Assembly (NCBI GenBank): GCA_963791885.1
Contig: CAWBUL010000006.1
Span: 2,232,001-2,296,000 of the forward strand
Direction of reading: 5' to 3'
Length of the DNA: 64,000 bases
From: CAVSUZ01 sp963791885
GTDB taxonomy: Bacteria > Pseudomonadota > Alphaproteobacteria > Acetobacterales > Acetobacteraceae
The position numbers and the translations under genes were made by a program. Below are positions 44,785 through 55,400 of the stretch, one piece after another. How positions within the stretch are numbered: position 1 is the first letter of the stretch; the number at the start of each line of letters is the position of its first letter. The notes under the pieces are model-generated. The model saw only the letters and a program-made list of their open reading frames with translations. It made no database searches and was not told where the DNA came from.

Positions 44785-45726
44785 ATGTGGGAACCCAGCC
44801 AGCGCTATCCAGACCCAGCCGTTCAGGTTCTGGATGCCTCCTTCAACAAATACCGCTTGCCGCTCGCATCGGTGGACTTTCTCTACACCGGCTGCCGCTG
44901 GTCCGAGGGCCCCGTCTACTTCGCTGATGGCCGTTACCTTCTGTGGTCGGACATCCCCAATGACCGCATCCTGAAGTGGGAGGAAGAAACCGGCGTCGTC
45001 TCCGTCTTTCGCAAGACGTCCTACAACGCGAACGGCAACACGCGCGACCGCCAGGGCCGCCTGGTCACGTGCGAACATCGCGGCCGGCGCGTCAGCCGCA
45101 CCGAGTATGACGGCACCATCACCACTCTCGCTGATAGTTACAACGGCAAGCGGCTGAATTCCCCCAATGACGTCGTGGTCAAATCGGACGGCTCGATCTG
45201 GTTCACCGACCCGCCCTTCGGCATCCTGGGCTACTACGAAGGTGAGAAGAACGAACCGGAGCTCACGCCCGCCATCTATCGCATTGACGGCAAGACCGGC
45301 GCGATCACCGTGGTCGCCGACGATATCCCCGGCCCCAACGGCCTCGCCTTCTCTCCCGACGAATCCAAGCTCTATGTCGTCGAATCCCGCTCCGAACCGA
45401 ACCGTCGATTCCGAGTCCTCGACGTCGTTGCCGACGGAACCAAGCTGGCCAATGGCCGCACCTTCATCGATGCCGGCCCAGGCGGCACACCGGACGGCTT
45501 TCGTGTGGATATCGACGGCAATCTCTGGTGCGGCTGGGGCATGAGCGCCGAGCTGGACGGCGTGCGTATCTTCAACCCTGCGGGCGAACCCATCGGCCAT
45601 ATCAGCCTGCCCGAACGTGCGGCGAACCTGTGCTTCGGTGGACGCTGGCGCAACCGCCTGTTCATGGCGGCGAGCCACGGTCTCTACGCGCTTTACGTGA
45701 ACACGCAAGGCGCACCGGGTGGTTGA
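44785..45726 (+). CDS. SMP-30/gluconolactonase-type lactonase
   Basis: A 313-residue six-bladed beta propeller. WSEGPVYFADGRYLLWSDIP, LNSPNDVVVKSDGSIWFTDP, GPNGLAFSPDESKLYVVE and PDGFRVDIDGNLWCGWG hold the Glu, Asn and Asp ligands of the catalytic metal. Members hydrolyse sugar lactones such as gluconolactone. No leader peptide is seen, so it is cytosolic. AGAGGAGA lies just before the ATG at 44785. The 34-bp gap from yraN suggests it may share the upstream transcript. The precise lactone is unknown. Confidence 0.88.
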   Translation: MWEPSQRYPDPAVQVLDASFNKYRLPLASVDFLYTGCRWSEGPVYFADGRYLLWSDIPNDRILKWEEETGVVSVFRKTSYNANGNTRDRQGRLVTCEHRGRRVSRTEYDGTITTLADSYNGKRLNSPNDVVVKSDGSIWFTDPPFGILGYYEGEKNEPELTPAIYRIDGKTGAITVVADDIPGPNGLAFSPDESKLYVVESRSEPNRRFRVLDVVADGTKLANGRTFIDAGPGGTPDGFRVDIDGNLWCGWGMSAELDGVRIFNPAGEPIGHISLPERAANLCFGGRWRNRLFMAASHGLYALYVNTQGAPGG

Positions 45727-45791
45727 TTTCGGCCTTGACCATTCGCCGCGGCCGGACCAATTAAACCAGTCCAATCGACCGGTCGAATTGT

Positions 45792-46037
45792 ATGCGGCAC
45801 ATCCAAGCCTCTGAGGCCAAAACCCATTTCCCCCAGCTCCTCGACGAGGTCGAGCGCGGGGAGACGGTCATCATCACACGTCACGGCCGCCCGATCGCTC
45901 GTCTTGTCCCCGAAGCCGAGCGCCGTCAGGCTGAAATCGACGATGCGATCCGCGCGATCAAGGAAATCCAAAAGCGCACCGGGAAGGTCACAGTGGAAGA
46001 AATCCTCTCGGCTCGTCACGAAGGCCACAACTATTAG
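45792..46037 (+). CDS. Phd/YefM-family antitoxin
   Basis: An 81-residue antitoxin. The N-terminal MRHIQASEAKTHFPQLLDEV is the DNA-binding Phd domain, followed by GETVIITRHGRPIARLVP and an acidic-basic C-terminal tail that would neutralise the toxin. It is followed by a PIN-domain toxin with a one-base overlap (TAGTG). A pair of short inverted sequences (CCAGTCCAATCGACCGGTCGA region, 45770-45785) precedes it and may be its operator. Confidence 0.88.
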   Translation: MRHIQASEAKTHFPQLLDEVERGETVIITRHGRPIARLVPEAERRQAEIDDAIRAIKEIQKRTGKVTVEEILSARHEGHNY

Positions 46038-46440
46038 TGGCCTTCGGTACTCGAACTTATCGGTGGCCGCCTGCTGGGCGTTCGACGATGAGGCGCATCC
46101 AACAGCAGCAGCCGCACTATCGCGTATCTATCGCGGTGAGGCGCTTGTCCCAAGTCTCTGGTGGTTCGAGATCCGCAACACACTGATTATCAGCGAACGT
46201 CGCGGACGAATAAAACAGGCTGATACCACAGATTTTCTGCATCGGTTGGTTCGCCTCAACATCACCACCGACCACATGGCGGAAGAAACCGACGTCCTTT
46301 CCCTTGCCCGCAAGCATCGGCTGACGGTTTACGACGCCGCCTATTTGGAACTAGCCCGCCGCAGCGGCTTCCCGCTCGCGACCCTAGATTCAAGCTTGAC
46401 CCAGGCCGCCACCGTCGAAAACGTCCCACTCGTAACCTGA
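46037..46440 (+). pseudogene. PIN-domain toxin (VapC family), two single-base insertions near the start
   Basis: From the GTG at 46037 the product would read MAFVLDLSVAACWAFDDEAH if one G is removed at 46046-46047 (CTTCGGTACTC) and one A in CTCGAACTT (46051-46060). The rest is intact in one frame: SLWWFEIRNTLIISERRGRI, and the C-terminal LTVYDAAYLELARRSGFPLA with the last catalytic aspartates. PIN toxins are Mg-dependent ribonucleases. If the insertions are real, the first catalytic aspartate is lost. An internal start is not convincing. The overlap with the antitoxin gene is the normal toxin-antitoxin layout. Confidence 0.78.
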
Positions 46441-46444
46441 CGCG

Positions 46445-47722
46445 ATGTTCTCCCTCGCCGCCAACAACACCAACGCGCGGACCGAGGTCCTTGCCGGCAT
46501 CACCACCTGGCTCACCATGGCGTACATCATTGTGGTGAATCCCGGCATCATGGCTGCGGCCGGTATCGACCACGGCGCCGCCTTCGTCGCCACCTGCATC
46601 GCCGCGGCGATCGGCTCTGCCGCCATGGGCCTCTTCGCCAACCTGCCGCTCGCGCTCGCGCCCGGCATGGGCCTCAACGCCTACTTCGCCTTCTCTGTCG
46701 TGAAGGGCATGCACGTCCCGTGGGAGACAGCGCTCGGTGCCGTCTTCCTCTCCGGCGTCGGGTTCTTTCTCATCTCGATCTTCCGTCTGCGCGAATGGCT
46801 CATCAACGCCATCCCGATCTCCCTCAAGCTCGGCATCGGCGCCGGCATCGGCCTCTTCCTCGGCCTGATCGGACTGCACGACATGGGCGTCGTCATCGGC
46901 AATCCGGAAACCCTTGTTACCCTCGGTAATCTCCGCACGACTGCGCCTCTGCTCTCCTGCATCGGCTTTCTCCTGATCGCCGGTCTCGCCGCACGTCGCA
47001 TTCCCGGCGCCATCCTCATCGGCATCCTCATCACCGCTGGACTCGGCCTGCCTGTCGGCCTCACGACCTTCCACGGCATAATCGCCGCTCCGCCATCACT
47101 CGCGCCGACCTTTCTGAAGCTCGACATCGCCGGCGCCATCCGCCTCGGCATTCCCGCCGTGGTGCTGACGTTCTTCCTTGTGGATGTGCTGGACAACGCC
47201 GGCACCCTGATCGCCACCACTCACCGCGCCGGCCTGATGCGCCCCGACGGCACCGTGCCCCGTTTGCGCGAGGCACTCCTCGCCGACAGCGGCGGCGCCA
47301 TGATCGGCGCTGTCCTCGGCACCAGTACCACGACCAGCTACATCGAAAGCGCCGCCGGCATCGAGGCCGGAGGACGCACCGGCCTTACCGCCCTCGTCGT
47401 CGCTGCGCTGTTTATCCTGGCGCTTTTCTTCGCCCCGCTCGCGACATCGATCCCGGGGTTCGCCACTGCCCCCGCGCTCGTGTTTGTCGCCTGCCTCATG
47501 ACACGCGCGCTCGCCGATCTGCGCTGGGATGACGCGAGCGAATATGTGCCCGCCGTGATCCTCGCCCTCGGCACTGTGTTCAGCTTCTCCATCGCCACGG
47601 GCATTGGCCTCGGCTTCATCGCCTACGTGGCGGTGAAAGTCATTGCCGGGCGCCCACGCGAAATCGCAGGCGCCGTTTGGCTGATCGCCGCCGTCTCGCT
47701 GCTCCGCTTCGCCCTCACTTAA
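46445..47722 (+). CDS. NCS2-family guanine/hypoxanthine permease (AzgA type)
   Basis: A 425-residue inner-membrane protein with 12 or more helices. It begins with NARTEVLAGITTWLTMAYII and IVVNPGIM, typical of AzgA-like purine permeases, contains GLFANLPLALAPGMGLNAYF, and the DNAGTLIATTHRAGLM segment of helix 8. The family brings purine bases in with protons. Only 4 bp separate it from the toxin gene. Its stop overlaps the end of the convergent efflux channel gene by 4 bp. Confidence 0.9.
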   Translation: MFSLAANNTNARTEVLAGITTWLTMAYIIVVNPGIMAAAGIDHGAAFVATCIAAAIGSAAMGLFANLPLALAPGMGLNAYFAFSVVKGMHVPWETALGAVFLSGVGFFLISIFRLREWLINAIPISLKLGIGAGIGLFLGLIGLHDMGVVIGNPETLVTLGNLRTTAPLLSCIGFLLIAGLAARRIPGAILIGILITAGLGLPVGLTTFHGIIAAPPSLAPTFLKLDIAGAIRLGIPAVVLTFFLVDVLDNAGTLIATTHRAGLMRPDGTVPRLREALLADSGGAMIGAVLGTSTTTSYIESAAGIEAGGRTGLTALVVAALFILALFFAPLATSIPGFATAPALVFVACLMTRALADLRWDDASEYVPAVILALGTVFSFSIATGIGLGFIAYVAVKVIAGRPREIAGAVWLIAAVSLLRFALT

Positions 47723-49180
47723 TTCCGGATCGTCGCCATCGACGGCAAATCCGCTGTCGTCCACCCGCCACCGAGCGCATTGACCAGCGCCACGCTCGCC
47801 AAAAATCGGTTCTGCTGCACCGTCAGCGCCGACTGTTCATTCGTTAGAAGCTGCTCCTGCTGTGTAATCACGGTTGTATAGGCCACCGTTCCGGCAGAAT
47901 ACTCGTTGAGAGTAACGTCCACAGCACGCTGCGATGCCGCAACGGAAATCGCCTCCGCCTCCGCCTGTTGTGCATAGATCCGCTGTGCCGCCAGTTCATC
48001 CTCGACCTGCTGGAACGCCGTCAGGACCGTCTGTCTATATGTCGCGACCGCCTGATCATACGTCGCGCGCGCCGCAGCAACCTGCGCCGGACGTAATCCC
48101 CCCTCGAAGATCGGCTCGCTCACCGCAGCACCGATAGACCAGAACTCCATTAGCGGCATGGAGCAAATCCCCGATTGGGCTACCGATGAACCCCCCCAGC
48201 GTCGACAGTGAGATCGTGGGATAATACCCCGCGATCGCGACCCCGATCAGCGCATTCTCCTCCTGCATTCCGCGCTCAGCCGCCGCGATATCCGGCCGGC
48301 GTTCCAGCAGCGTGGAAGGTACACCTGGCGGTACGACCGGAATTGCCGAGGGCAGCGGCATGGACGGAATACTGAGCTGATCGGGTGTCGTGCCCGTCAA
48401 CATCGCGATCGCATGCTCATACTGCGCTCGCAACACACCCACGCCGGCAAGCTGTGCCACCACGGATTGCAACTGCGCCTCTGCCGTTACCACGTCGGCG
48501 CGCGAGATCGTGCCGGCGTTGTACTGGTTTTGCGTAATCTGCAGGGCGTGCCGATACGCCGCTTCCGTATCTTGCAGCAATTGCTGCAACGAATCCTGAG
48601 CACGTAGACTGAAATAGTCCGTGGCCAGCGTTGTCTGAGCTGAAAGCTGCGCGTCCGCCAGATCAGCGGCACTCACCTGAGCGGCTGCGGTCTGGCTTTC
48701 CACCTCACGGCGGATCTTGCCCCATACGTCCGGCGCCCAATCCGCGCTTCCTTCCAACGTCTCGAGCGTGCTCGGGCCTCGTCCGCCGCCGATAACGCTG
48801 CCACCCCCGATGCTACTCCCACCCCCGCTTCCGCCACCGCCTCCCGCCCGGGTCACACCGGCATTCACGCCCAGCGTGGGAAACAGGCCGGATTGCGCCT
48901 CCCGCACCAGCTCCACTGAATTGCGATACGCAGCCTCGAATTCTTTCACCGTCTGGTTGTTGATGTTGACCCGTCGTTCCAGGCTATCCAGCAATGGGTC
49001 GTGATAGATCTCCCACCACGGGCCGCGAGCCGCCGTGTCCTCTGGGTACGCAATAGTCCAGCCCTTCAGCTCTTTGTAATGCGCCGCCACTGGTGCGGTC
49101 GGCCGATGGTAGTCCGGTCCCACCATGCAGCCGCCGCACAGCATGCTGAGTGCCAGCGCCGCAACACAACGCAACCTCAT
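47719..49180 (-). pseudogene. RND efflux outer-membrane channel (NodT/OprM family), single frameshift
   Basis: A TolC-like lipoprotein of about 485 residues. The leader ends LSMLCGGC, giving a lipidated cysteine, followed by MVGPDYHRP, the family hallmark. Both halves of the duplicated fold are visible; ERRPDIAAAERGMQEENALI and AGYYPTISLS are in the first frame. The join is near 48155, where LLHAAN continues one frame over as FWSIGAAVSEPIFEGGLR with a normal C-terminal half; one extra base explains it. The start at 49180 overlaps the RND pump stop (ATGA). A Gly/Ser-rich run around residue 110 is unusual. It is the last gene of the efflux operon. Confidence 0.85.
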
Positions 49181-52100
49181 TCCGCTGGCGCTCCCGGCGG
49201 CAATCCCGCCGCGCGCGGGAACAAACTTCGCCAACGCGAAAGCGCATTCAGCCTGAACCGATCAAGATATAGGTAGATCACGGGGGTTGTGTACAGCGTC
49301 AGAACCTGGCTGACCGCCAGCCCGCCCACGATCGCAATGCCCAACGGGCGCCGTAACTCCCCGCCCACACCAAAGCTGAGCGCCAGTGGCATGGCGCCCA
49401 GCATCGCCGCCGCCGTCGTCATCATGATCGGCCGGAAGCGCATCATCGACGCTTGAAAGATCGCCTCCCGCGGCTCCATCCCCTCGTCCCGCTCCGCAGC
49501 CAACGCGAAGTCGATCATCATGATCGCATTCTTCTTGACGATGCCGATCAGCAGAATCACCCCAATCAGTGCGATGATCGTGAAATCCGTGTGGAACAGC
49601 ATCAGCGCCAGCACCGCACCGACGCCCGCCGACGGTAGCGTCGACAAGATCGTCAACGGATGAATCAAACTCTCGTACAAAATGCCCAGCACGATGTACA
49701 CAGCGATCAGCGCCGCCGCGACCAGCACCGGCTCGCTCGCCAGCGACTGCTGAAACGTCGCCGCAGTGCCGGAGAAGCTGCCATGGATCGTCGCCGGCGC
49801 GTGCAGCTCGATCATCGCCTGATTCACCGCCGCCGTGGCATCACTCAGGGACTTGCCAGGTGCCAGGTTGAAGGAGATCGTGGAGGACACGAAGTTGCCC
49901 TGATGATTCACCGCCAGCGGCGTATTGCCCGGTGCATAGCTGGCGACCGCTGCCAACGGCACCATCGTCTCGGTGTTCGTGCTCACTGCCGCACCGGATG
50001 ATGCGCTGCCTTTCCCCACGTTCCCGATCGAGTTCGTGGCCGCATTCCGCGCCGAACTCTGGGCAACGCTTGCTGCGGTCGTCGTCGTGCTGCTCGTCTG
50101 AACCGTCCCGACCACCGCATTGCTGCTCTCAGTGCCCGAGGCGTTTCCGCCTGACGTGCTGATGTAGATGTCCTTCAGCGCGGTGGGGCTCTGCCAGAAT
50201 TGCGGCGAAACCTCCATGATCACGTGATACTGGTTCTGCGCGCTGTAGATGGTGGAGACCTGCCGCTGCCCGAACGCGTCATACAGCGTGTTGTCCACCT
50301 GGCTCATCGTCAGACCGAGCCGCGCGACCGCGTCGCGATTCACCGTCAAATCCGTCTCCAGCCCCTTCTGCTGCTGGTCGGAGTTCACGTCCTGCAGCAC
50401 GGGGTTCTTTTCCAGCGCGGCCACCAGCTTCGGCGCCCACTGGTACAGCTCCGCGGAACTGTCGGCCTGTAGCGTGTACTGATACGCCGCATTGCTTTGC
50501 CGTCCGCCGACCCGGATGTCCTGCACGGGCTGCAGGAACAGTTGCGCGCCCGGCACACGCGACAGCTCCCGCCGCAGCCGGCCCATCACCTGCTCTATCC
50601 CCGGGCGCTGTCCGAATGGCTTCAGTGCGATGAACACCGAGGCGGTGTTCCCCTGCCCGCCAGCACCCCCGCTGCCTTGCCCCGTGAAGCCCACCACGTT
50701 CTGTACGGCCGGATCGTGCTGCACGATCGTCATCATCTGCCCGAGCTTCTTTTCCATCGCCTGGAAGGACACGTCCTGATCCGCTTGCATCGCGCCGATC
50801 AGCCGGCCCGTATCCTCGGTCGGGAAAAAACCTTTAGGAATGATCACCAGCAGCGCCACGTTCACCGCCACCGTCGCCGCCAGGATCATCAACACCAGCG
50901 CGGAATGCCGCAGTGCCCAGTTCAGCGTTCGCCCATAGAACGCCAGCACGCGGTCGAACACGCCCGGCTTCGTTATTGCCTCGATGCTGCCACCGCGCCG
51001 CCGCAGCAGCAGGGCGCACATCATCGGCGTGGTCGTGAGCGAGATCACCAGCGACACCAGGATCGCCATCGACAGCGTGACAGCAAATTCGCGGAACAGC
51101 CGGCCGACGATTCCGCCCATGAGCAGGATCGGAATGAACACGGCGATCAGTGAGAGGCTGATGGTCAGGACGGTGAATCCGACCTCCTTCGCCCCAAGCA
51201 GAGCCGCCTGACGTCGCGGCATCCCCGCCTCGATGTGGCGCGCGATGTTCTCCAGCACCACGATCGCGTCATCCACCACGAACCCCGTAGAGATGGTCAG
51301 GGCCATCAGCGACAGATTATCGAGGCTGTAGCCCAGCAGATACATCGTCCCGAACGTGCCGATGATGGACACCGGGACGGCGACGGCGGGAATCAGCGTC
51401 GCACGCCAGTCACGCAGAAACACGAATACCACCGCCGTCACCAACGCCACCGCGATCAGCAGCGTGCGCTGTGTGTCGTTCAGCGAAGCACGGATTGTCG
51501 GCGTGCGGTCATTCGCGATCGTGACGTGGATGTCGGCGGGCATCGCCGCCTCCAGTTCAGGCAGGGCCGCCTTCACCGCATCGACCGTGTCGATGATGTT
51601 GGCGCCCGGCTGGCGGAACAGGATCACCAGCACCGCCGGCTGGCCGTTCGACAGCCCCGCATTGCGGATGTTCTCCACCCCATCCGTCACATCCGCTATG
51701 TCGCCCAGCTTCACCGCGTTGCCATTCCGATAGGCGATGATCAGCGGCTTGTAGTCCGCCGCATCGAGCGATTGGTCGTTGGTGTAGATCTGGTAGTTCT
51801 TGTCTCCCTCCGCGATCGATCCTTTCGGGCTGTTCGCATTGGCCGATGCCAGCGCGGCCCGCACATCCTCGAGTCCGATCCCATATTTCGACAGCGCCAG
51901 TGGATTGAGGTCCACGCGCACCGCCGGCATCGCCGCACCGCCGATGATGACCTGCCCGATGCCGTCGATCTGTGACAGGCGCTGCTCCAGCACGTTGGAC
52001 GCAGCCTGGTACATTTGGCCGCGCGTCATCGTCTTCGACGTCAGCGCGAGGATCAGAATTGGCGCATCCGCCGGATTGACCTTCCGGTAGGTCGGGTTGC

Positions 52101-52473
52101 TGCGCAGACTGGTCGGCAGATCGGCACGCGCGGCGTTGATGGCCGCCTCCACATCACGCGCCGCGCCATTAATGTCGCGATCCAGACCAAACTGCAGGAT
52201 AATGCGGGTCTGCCCGACCGAGCTGGACGAAGTCATCTCGGTCACATCCGCGATCTGCCCCAGATGCCGCTCCAGCGGACTCGCCACGCTCGTCGCGACC
52301 GTATCGGGACTTGCGCCGGGCAGGCTCGCATTCACTGAGATGGTCGGGAAATCCACCTGCGGCAGCGGCGAGACCGGCAGCTTCGCATAGGCGAACAAAC
52401 CCGATAGCACGATCCCGATGGTCATCAGCGTGGTGGCCACCGGGCGCCGGATGAACAGCGCCGAGAGGTTCAC
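49177..52473 (-). CDS. RND efflux pump inner-membrane subunit (MdtC/MuxC-like)
   Basis: A complete 1,098-residue proton-driven exporter with 12 membrane helices in two repeats, each followed by a large periplasmic domain. It starts MNLSALFIRRPVATTLMTIG and has the helix-4 GFVVDDAIVVLENIARHIEA motif with the paired aspartates used in proton relay. Members of this size class form heterotrimers with a partner such as the next protein. It is 60 residues longer than usual because of a Ser/Thr/Ala-rich insertion at about residues 777-837. ATGA overlaps link it to both neighbours. Likely substrates are drugs, bile-salt-like compounds or metabolites. Confidence 0.92.
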   Translation of the reverse strand: MNLSALFIRRPVATTLMTIGIVLSGLFAYAKLPVSPLPQVDFPTISVNASLPGASPDTVATSVASPLERHLGQIADVTEMTSSSSVGQTRIILQFGLDRDINGAARDVEAAINAARADLPTSLRSNPTYRKVNPADAPILILALTSKTMTRGQMYQAASNVLEQRLSQIDGIGQVIIGGAAMPAVRVDLNPLALSKYGIGLEDVRAALASANANSPKGSIAEGDKNYQIYTNDQSLDAADYKPLIIAYRNGNAVKLGDIADVTDGVENIRNAGLSNGQPAVLVILFRQPGANIIDTVDAVKAALPELEAAMPADIHVTIANDRTPTIRASLNDTQRTLLIAVALVTAVVFVFLRDWRATLIPAVAVPVSIIGTFGTMYLLGYSLDNLSLMALTISTGFVVDDAIVVLENIARHIEAGMPRRQAALLGAKEVGFTVLTISLSLIAVFIPILLMGGIVGRLFREFAVTLSMAILVSLVISLTTTPMMCALLLRRRGGSIEAITKPGVFDRVLAFYGRTLNWALRHSALVLMILAATVAVNVALLVIIPKGFFPTEDTGRLIGAMQADQDVSFQAMEKKLGQMMTIVQHDPAVQNVVGFTGQGSGGAGGQGNTASVFIALKPFGQRPGIEQVMGRLRRELSRVPGAQLFLQPVQDIRVGGRQSNAAYQYTLQADSSAELYQWAPKLVAALEKNPVLQDVNSDQQQKGLETDLTVNRDAVARLGLTMSQVDNTLYDAFGQRQVSTIYSAQNQYHVIMEVSPQFWQSPTALKDIYISTSGGNASGTESSNAVVGTVQTSSTTTTAASVAQSSARNAATNSIGNVGKGSASSGAAVSTNTETMVPLAAVASYAPGNTPLAVNHQGNFVSSTISFNLAPGKSLSDATAAVNQAMIELHAPATIHGSFSGTAATFQQSLASEPVLVAAALIAVYIVLGILYESLIHPLTILSTLPSAGVGAVLALMLFHTDFTIIALIGVILLIGIVKKNAIMMIDFALAAERDEGMEPREAIFQASMMRFRPIMMTTAAAMLGAMPLALSFGVGGELRRPLGIAIVGGLAVSQVLTLYTTPVIYLYLDRFRLNALSRWRSLFPRAAGLPPGAPAE

Positions 52474-55400
52474 GTCACCGCCTCATCACCGGCCATCGTG
52501 CTTGGGCCGCGTCCCGTGACGCGACGTGCCAGCCGATCGAAGGCCAGATAGATCACCGGCGTGGTGAACAGCGTCAGCACTTGGCTGACCAGCAATCCGC
52601 CGACGATGGTGATGCCCAGCGGGTTGCGCAGTTCCGATCCGGTGCCCGTCCCCAGCATCAGCGGTAACGCACCGAGCAGCGCAGCCATCGTCGTCATCAG
52701 AATCGGCCGGAACCGCAGCAAGGCCGCCTGGTGAATCGCTTCTCTCGGCGGCCGTCCTTCCTCGCGCTCCGCCTCCAGCGCGAAGTCGATCATCATGATC
52801 GCATTCTTCTTCACGATGCCGATCAGCAGGATGATGCCGATGATGGAGATCACGTCGATCTGCCCGCCGGAGATGGCTAGCGCGATCAGCGCGCCAAGGC
52901 CCGCGGACGGCAGCGTGGATAGAATGGTGATGGGGTGGATGAAGCTCTCGTACAGCACCCCCAGCACGATGTAGACGGTGATGATTGCCGCCGCGACGAG
53001 CAACAGCTCGTTCGACAACGAGCTCTCCAGCGCCGCCGCCGCACCCTGAAACGCCGTGATGAAACTTACCGGCAATCCCACGTCAGCTTCGGCCTTGCGG
53101 ACCGCCGTCACCGCTGCGCCGAGTGACGAACCGGGCGCGATGTTGAAGCTGATCGTGGTCGCGGGGAACTGCCCGAGATGCGTGATCTCCAGCGGCCCCG
53201 CCTTCTGCTCCACATGCACCACCGCTGATAGCGGTACCTGTCCGCCGGACACAGCGGATGACGGCAGATAGATACTGTTGAGCCCCGCGAGTGTGCGCTG
53301 ATCCGCCGGCAATGCCTCCATGATCACGCGGTATTGGTTCGACTGCGTGTAAATCGTCGAGATGATGCGCTGCCCGAACATGTCGTACAACGCGTTATCC
53401 ACCGTCGCCGGTGTAATGCCGTAGCGCGCCGCGGCCGAGCGGTCGATCACCAGCGACGCCTCCATCCCCTGATCCGCCAGGTCAGCCGCCACATCCGTCA
53501 ATTCCGGTGCGGCCTGAAGCTTTTGCACCAGCTTCGGCACCCAGGTCGAAAGTTCACTCAGGTTCGGGTTCTCCAGGACGAACTGGTACTGCGTGCGGCT
53601 CACCGACAAATCCAGCGTCAGATCCTGCACCGGCTGCATGTAGAGCGAGATGCCTAGAACCCCGTGCGTTTCCTCCTGCAGCCGGTTGATGATCTGCGTC
53701 ACATTGGAGATGCGCGCGTCCCGTGGCTTCAGATTGATCAGAAAGCGCCCCGTGTTCAACGTCATGTTGCTGCCATCGACGCCGACGAACGAACTCAGGC
53801 TGACAACATCGGGATCCTTCAGGATCGCATCCGCCAGCGCCTGCTGGCGCTGCTCCATCGCTGGGAAAGAGATCGACTGCGGCGCGACGGAGATCGCCTG
53901 GATCAGTCCGGTATCCTGTACCGGGAAGAAGCCCTTCGGCAGCACGACATAGAGCCACACGGTCAGCGCCAACGTGATAAGCGCTACCAGCAGCGTCAGC
54001 GGCTGATGATCCAGCACCACGTTCAGCGCCCGGTCATACCGACCGACGATCCAATTGAAGCCGCGCTCCGCGGCAAGATCGAACCGCCAGCGCTGCAACT
54101 CCGGGCGGTGCCGAAGCAGCCGCGCGCACATCATGGGCACCAGAGTCAGAGACACGATCGCGGAAAACACGATCGTCACGGATAGCGTGATGGCGAATTC
54201 GTGGAACAGCCGCCCGACCACCCCACCCATGAACAGCAGGGGGATCAGCACCGCGATCAGCGATGCGGTCAGCGATATGATGGTGAACCCGATCTGCCCC
54301 GCACCCTTCAGCGCGGCTGCCATCGGACTTTCCCCAGCCTCCACGAAGCGGGCGACGTTTTCGATCATGACGATCGCATCGTCCACCACGAATCCGGTGG
54401 AGATGGTCAGCGCCATCAGCGACAAATTGTCCAGGCTGAACCCAACCAGGTACATCACCGCCAATGTGCCGACCAAAGACAGCGGTACAGACAGGCTGGG
54501 AATCACGGTTGCCGGCAGGTTGCGCAGGAACAGGAAGATCACCAGCACCACCAGCACCACGGCCAGCAGCAGTTCGAACTCCACGTCCGACACCGATGCC
54601 CGGATCGTCCCCGTCCGGTCCGTCAGCACCGACACCTGGATCGACGGTGGCAGCGTTGCGGTCATCTCCGGCAGCAGCTTCTTGATCTGATCCACCACCT
54701 GGATGACGTTCGCACCCGGCTGCCGCTGGATATTCAGGATCACCGCCGGGGTTTTGTTGGCCCATGCCGCCAACCGCGTGTTCTCCGCGCCCTGCACAAC
54801 AGTGGCCACATCGCGCAGCCGCACCGGATCGCCGTTCTTGTAAGCGATCACCAGATCCGCATAGCCGGACGCACTGCTGATCTGATCGTTGTCGTTGATG
54901 GTGGAGGACTGGGCCGGTCCGTCAAAACTCCCCTTCGGATCGTCCACATTGGCATTGCCCAGCGTGGTGCGCAGATCGTCGATGTTCAGCCCATATGCGG
55001 CGAGCGCCCGCGGATTGACCTGGATGCGCACCGCCGGCCGCTGCCCACCGCTGATGCTGACCAGCCCCACGCCTGGCTGCTGCGAAATCCGCTGCGCCAG
55101 CCGCGTGTCCGCCAGATCCTCCACCTGTGTCAGCGGCAGCGTCTTGGACGTCAGCGCCAGCGTCAGGATCGGCGCATCCGCGGGATTGACCTTGGCGTAG
55201 ATGGGCGGCGCAGGCAGATCAGACGGCAGCAGATTCCCCGCCGCATTGATCGCCGCCTGCACTTCCTGCTCTGCCACGTCCAAACTCAGGTCGAGGTTGA
55301 ACTGCAGCGTGATGACCGAGGCGCCCGCCGTACTCTGTGAAAACATCTGGTTGAGCCCGGGCATTTCCCCAAGCTGAACCTCCAGCGGCGCCGTGACCGC

